This document shows positions 62,815-64,000 of a stretch of DNA of 64,000 bases, piece by piece. The DNA lies in contig NZ_PDNV01000004.1 of the NCBI RefSeq assembly GCF_002849615.1, positions 62,001 through 126,000 of the forward strand, in the 5' to 3' direction. Positions within the stretch are counted from its first letter, which is position 1. Every line of letters begins with the position of its first letter. The notes beneath the pieces are model-generated. The model did no database searches, was not told where the DNA came from, and saw only the letters and a program-made list of their open reading frames with translations. Source of the DNA: Pollutimonas nitritireducens. Its GTDB lineage: Bacteria > Pseudomonadota > Gammaproteobacteria > Burkholderiales > Burkholderiaceae_B. The position numbers and the translations under genes were made by a program.

Positions 62815-63546
62815 ATGCCGTCAAATCTGAATAGGTCTCTTATAAAGAATCTGGATCTGTTCAAGTCTTTGTCTGATGCCGCCCTGGACTCAATACTCGA
62901 GACGGCGCAGGTGTACCGTCTCCTTACCGGCGACGCCGCCTTTCGCCAGGGTGAGGTGGCCGACCGCTTCTTCGTCCTGCTGCATGGCCACCTGAAAGTG
63001 GTGCAGGTCACGCCAGACGGCGAACAAGTCGTAGTCCGGTATGTCAATCCCGGAGATGTATTCGGGATCGCCAGGGCCATGCGGCGCCCCAACTATCCGG
63101 CATCGACACTTGCCGTGCAGGAAAGCCTGGCTCTCAGCTGGCCGTCGACTGAATGGGATGATTTCACCGCGACCAATCCGCACTTCGCTTCGAATGCCTT
63201 GCAAACAGTCGGACAGCGATTGCACGATGCACACGCGCGAATACAGGAACTTTCCACTGAAGAGGTGGAACAGCGGGTGGCACGCGCCATATTGCGACTG
63301 GTGGATCAATCCGGGCGACAAACGCCCGAAGGCATCGTTATTGACTTCCCCATCACGCGCCAGGATATTGCCGAGATGACCGGAACGACTCTTCATACCG
63401 TAAGCCGCCTGCTGAGTGCCTGGAAGGATCGAGGGCTTGTCATCAGCGGACGAAAGCGGATTGTGGTGTGCGCGGTGGACAACCTGATACGGCTGGCCGA
63501 GGGTCCCCATACATCAACGCCACAGCCCACCGACGCCAAGGTCTAG
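62815..63546 (+). CDS. Crp/Fnr-family regulator, Dnr/NnrR-like
   Basis: A 243-residue regulator with an N-terminal cyclic nucleotide-binding-like domain (LTGDAAFRQGEVADRFFVLL; HLKVVQVTPDGEQVVVRYVN) and C-terminal HTH (ITRQDIAEMTGTTLHTVSRL). It has no N-terminal cysteine cluster, so it is not an Fe-S Fnr. Together with adjacent nirK this favours a nitric oxide-responsive Dnr/NnrR-type role. Its recognition helix lacks the E in the usual ExxSR motif (TTLHTVSR: T at that point), in keeping with the non-standard palindrome upstream. Its stop shares CTAG with the convergent nirV-like gene. Confidence 0.85.
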   Translation: MPSNLNRSLIKNLDLFKSLSDAALDSILETAQVYRLLTGDAAFRQGEVADRFFVLLHGHLKVVQVTPDGEQVVVRYVNPGDVFGIARAMRRPNYPASTLAVQESLALSWPSTEWDDFTATNPHFASNALQTVGQRLHDAHARIQELSTEEVEQRVARAILRLVDQSGRQTPEGIVIDFPITRQDIAEMTGTTLHTVSRLLSAWKDRGLVISGRKRIVVCAVDNLIRLAEGPHTSTPQPTDAKV

Positions 63547-64000
63547 CCCCCGGAGAATGCCGGAACGCGTACGAGGCGAAAGCCCAGGTTGCTGGGTGGC
63601 ACGCCTACCGAGCATGCCCCGCCCTTGGGGTCCCTGATGAAGTCGGAAATATAGCTGCGGTGTCTTCCCGCAACCGCCCGTATGCCGCAGTTCTCCGCCG
63701 GCGGCAATAGGCCGGCACCGTTTTGGTCGACATGCTGGCGGGTGTGGCAGGTATCGGTCCAGTCCCACACATTACCTACCATGTCTGAAACGCCTGCGGC
63801 ATTGCTGCCAAAGCTGCCGAAAGGTCGCGGGGTGCCATCGACCGTGGATTTGCGCTGGGTCTCGAGCTTGTACTCCATTAACCACCGTTGAGCCGGGTCG
63901 CCAGGATCGGAACTGTCGACAATGACGTCTTCCTTATACATGGAGCCTGCGGCATACACCCATTCCGCGTAGGTGGGCAAACGATAGGTATAGCCCTTGA
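63543..64000 (-). CDS. nirV: NirV-like formylglycine-generating-enzyme family protein, 5' end outside window
   Basis: The last 152 codons are present; the gene runs off the right edge. The segment YRLPTYAEWVYAAGS, then MVGNVWDWTDTC and the C-terminal SNLGFRLVRVP are the SUMF1/FGE-sulfatase family pattern. A member of this family, NirV, is commonly encoded beside nirK. Its function in denitrification is not established. It is convergent with the regulator gene. Confidence 0.82.
   Translation of the reverse strand, partial: KGYTYRLPTYAEWVYAAGSMYKEDVIVDSSDPGDPAQRWLMEYKLETQRKSTVDGTPRPFGSFGSNAAGVSDMVGNVWDWTDTCHTRQHVDQNGAGLLPPAENCGIRAVAGRHRSYISDFIRDPKGGACSVGVPPSNLGFRLVRVPAFSGG

Noticed and set aside
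1-64000. rRNA, tRNA, insertion sequences, prophage or defence systems
   Set aside because: No transposase, integrase other than XerC, terminal inverted repeats, tRNA-like cloverleaf or known defence genes were recognised; the holin-like gene is a common chromosomal family.

Overview
The window looks like chromosomal DNA of a betaproteobacterium of the order Burkholderiales, most likely family Alcaligenaceae (Bordetella/Achromobacter/Pusillimonas-like). The basis is the moderately high GC by eye, the dense gene packing with many 4-base ATGA overlaps, the protein sequences, and conserved blocks: metK-ahcY-metF with an S-adenosylhomocysteine (SAH) riboswitch, tandem late lipid A acyltransferases beside dapF-DUF484-xerC, and zur/znu-COG0523-dksA-hslVU. 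I saw no rRNA, tRNA, CRISPR array, prophage or insertion sequence. Genus is an inference.

Layout. 1-7159 (minus): the end of a NUDIX gene, then an IclR-headed operon of an AMP-forming acyl-CoA ligase and a complete branched-chain-amino-acid-type ABC transporter (binding protein, LivH, LivM, LivG, LivF), suggesting uptake and CoA activation of a carboxylic acid. 7495-17082: a large PDC-HAMP-GAF-PAS-GGDEF-EAL protein, an apaG-mltA-ubiH-like-dsbC operon, rpe, and a second cyclic-di-GMP protein (EAL-CBS-GGDEF) lying between rpe and gph. 17222-22068: gph, a trp leader peptide with an attenuator hairpin, and trpE-trpG-trpD-trpC. 22171-33803: polyphosphate:AMP phosphotransferase, a HIT protein, ung, rhlE, a small membrane protein, a MidA-type methyltransferase, cca (carrying an in-frame 15-bp minisatellite), slt, fau, metF and a holin-like membrane protein. 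33844-36995: ahcY behind the SAH riboswitch, a DUF1289 gene and metK.

37247-41645: two lipid A late acyltransferases, dapF, DUF484 and xerC. 41665-46825: a zinc block with znuA, znuB, znuC, a previously unrecognised 50-residue ORF, a Zur-box-like palindrome, divergent zur, a His-rich COG0523 GTPase and a DksA that has lost three of the four zinc-finger cysteines. 46969-50400: hslVU with a good sigma-32 promoter match, a CusF-like protein, a GNAT acetyltransferase and a PduO-type cobalamin adenosyltransferase.

50410-60810 is the most accessory-looking region. It holds a carboxymuconolactone decarboxylase-family protein, a class III aminotransferase, an RpiR regulator, a C45-family (penicillin acyltransferase-like) hydrolase, an N-formylglutamate amidohydrolase-family protein and a full dipeptide-type ABC transporter. 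Together they look like a scavenging pathway for an N-acylated amino compound whose substrate I cannot name. 61010-64000 is a denitrification block: a c5-type cytochrome, copper nitrite reductase nirK, a Crp/Fnr-type regulator without Fe-S cysteines, and the 3' part of a nirV-like formylglycine-generating-enzyme-family gene.

Most of the window is housekeeping. The strongest sequence-level findings are the trp attenuator, the SAH riboswitch with its competing hairpins, the zinc block with its small ORF and zinc-less DksA, the cca minisatellite, and the acyl-amino compound cluster.
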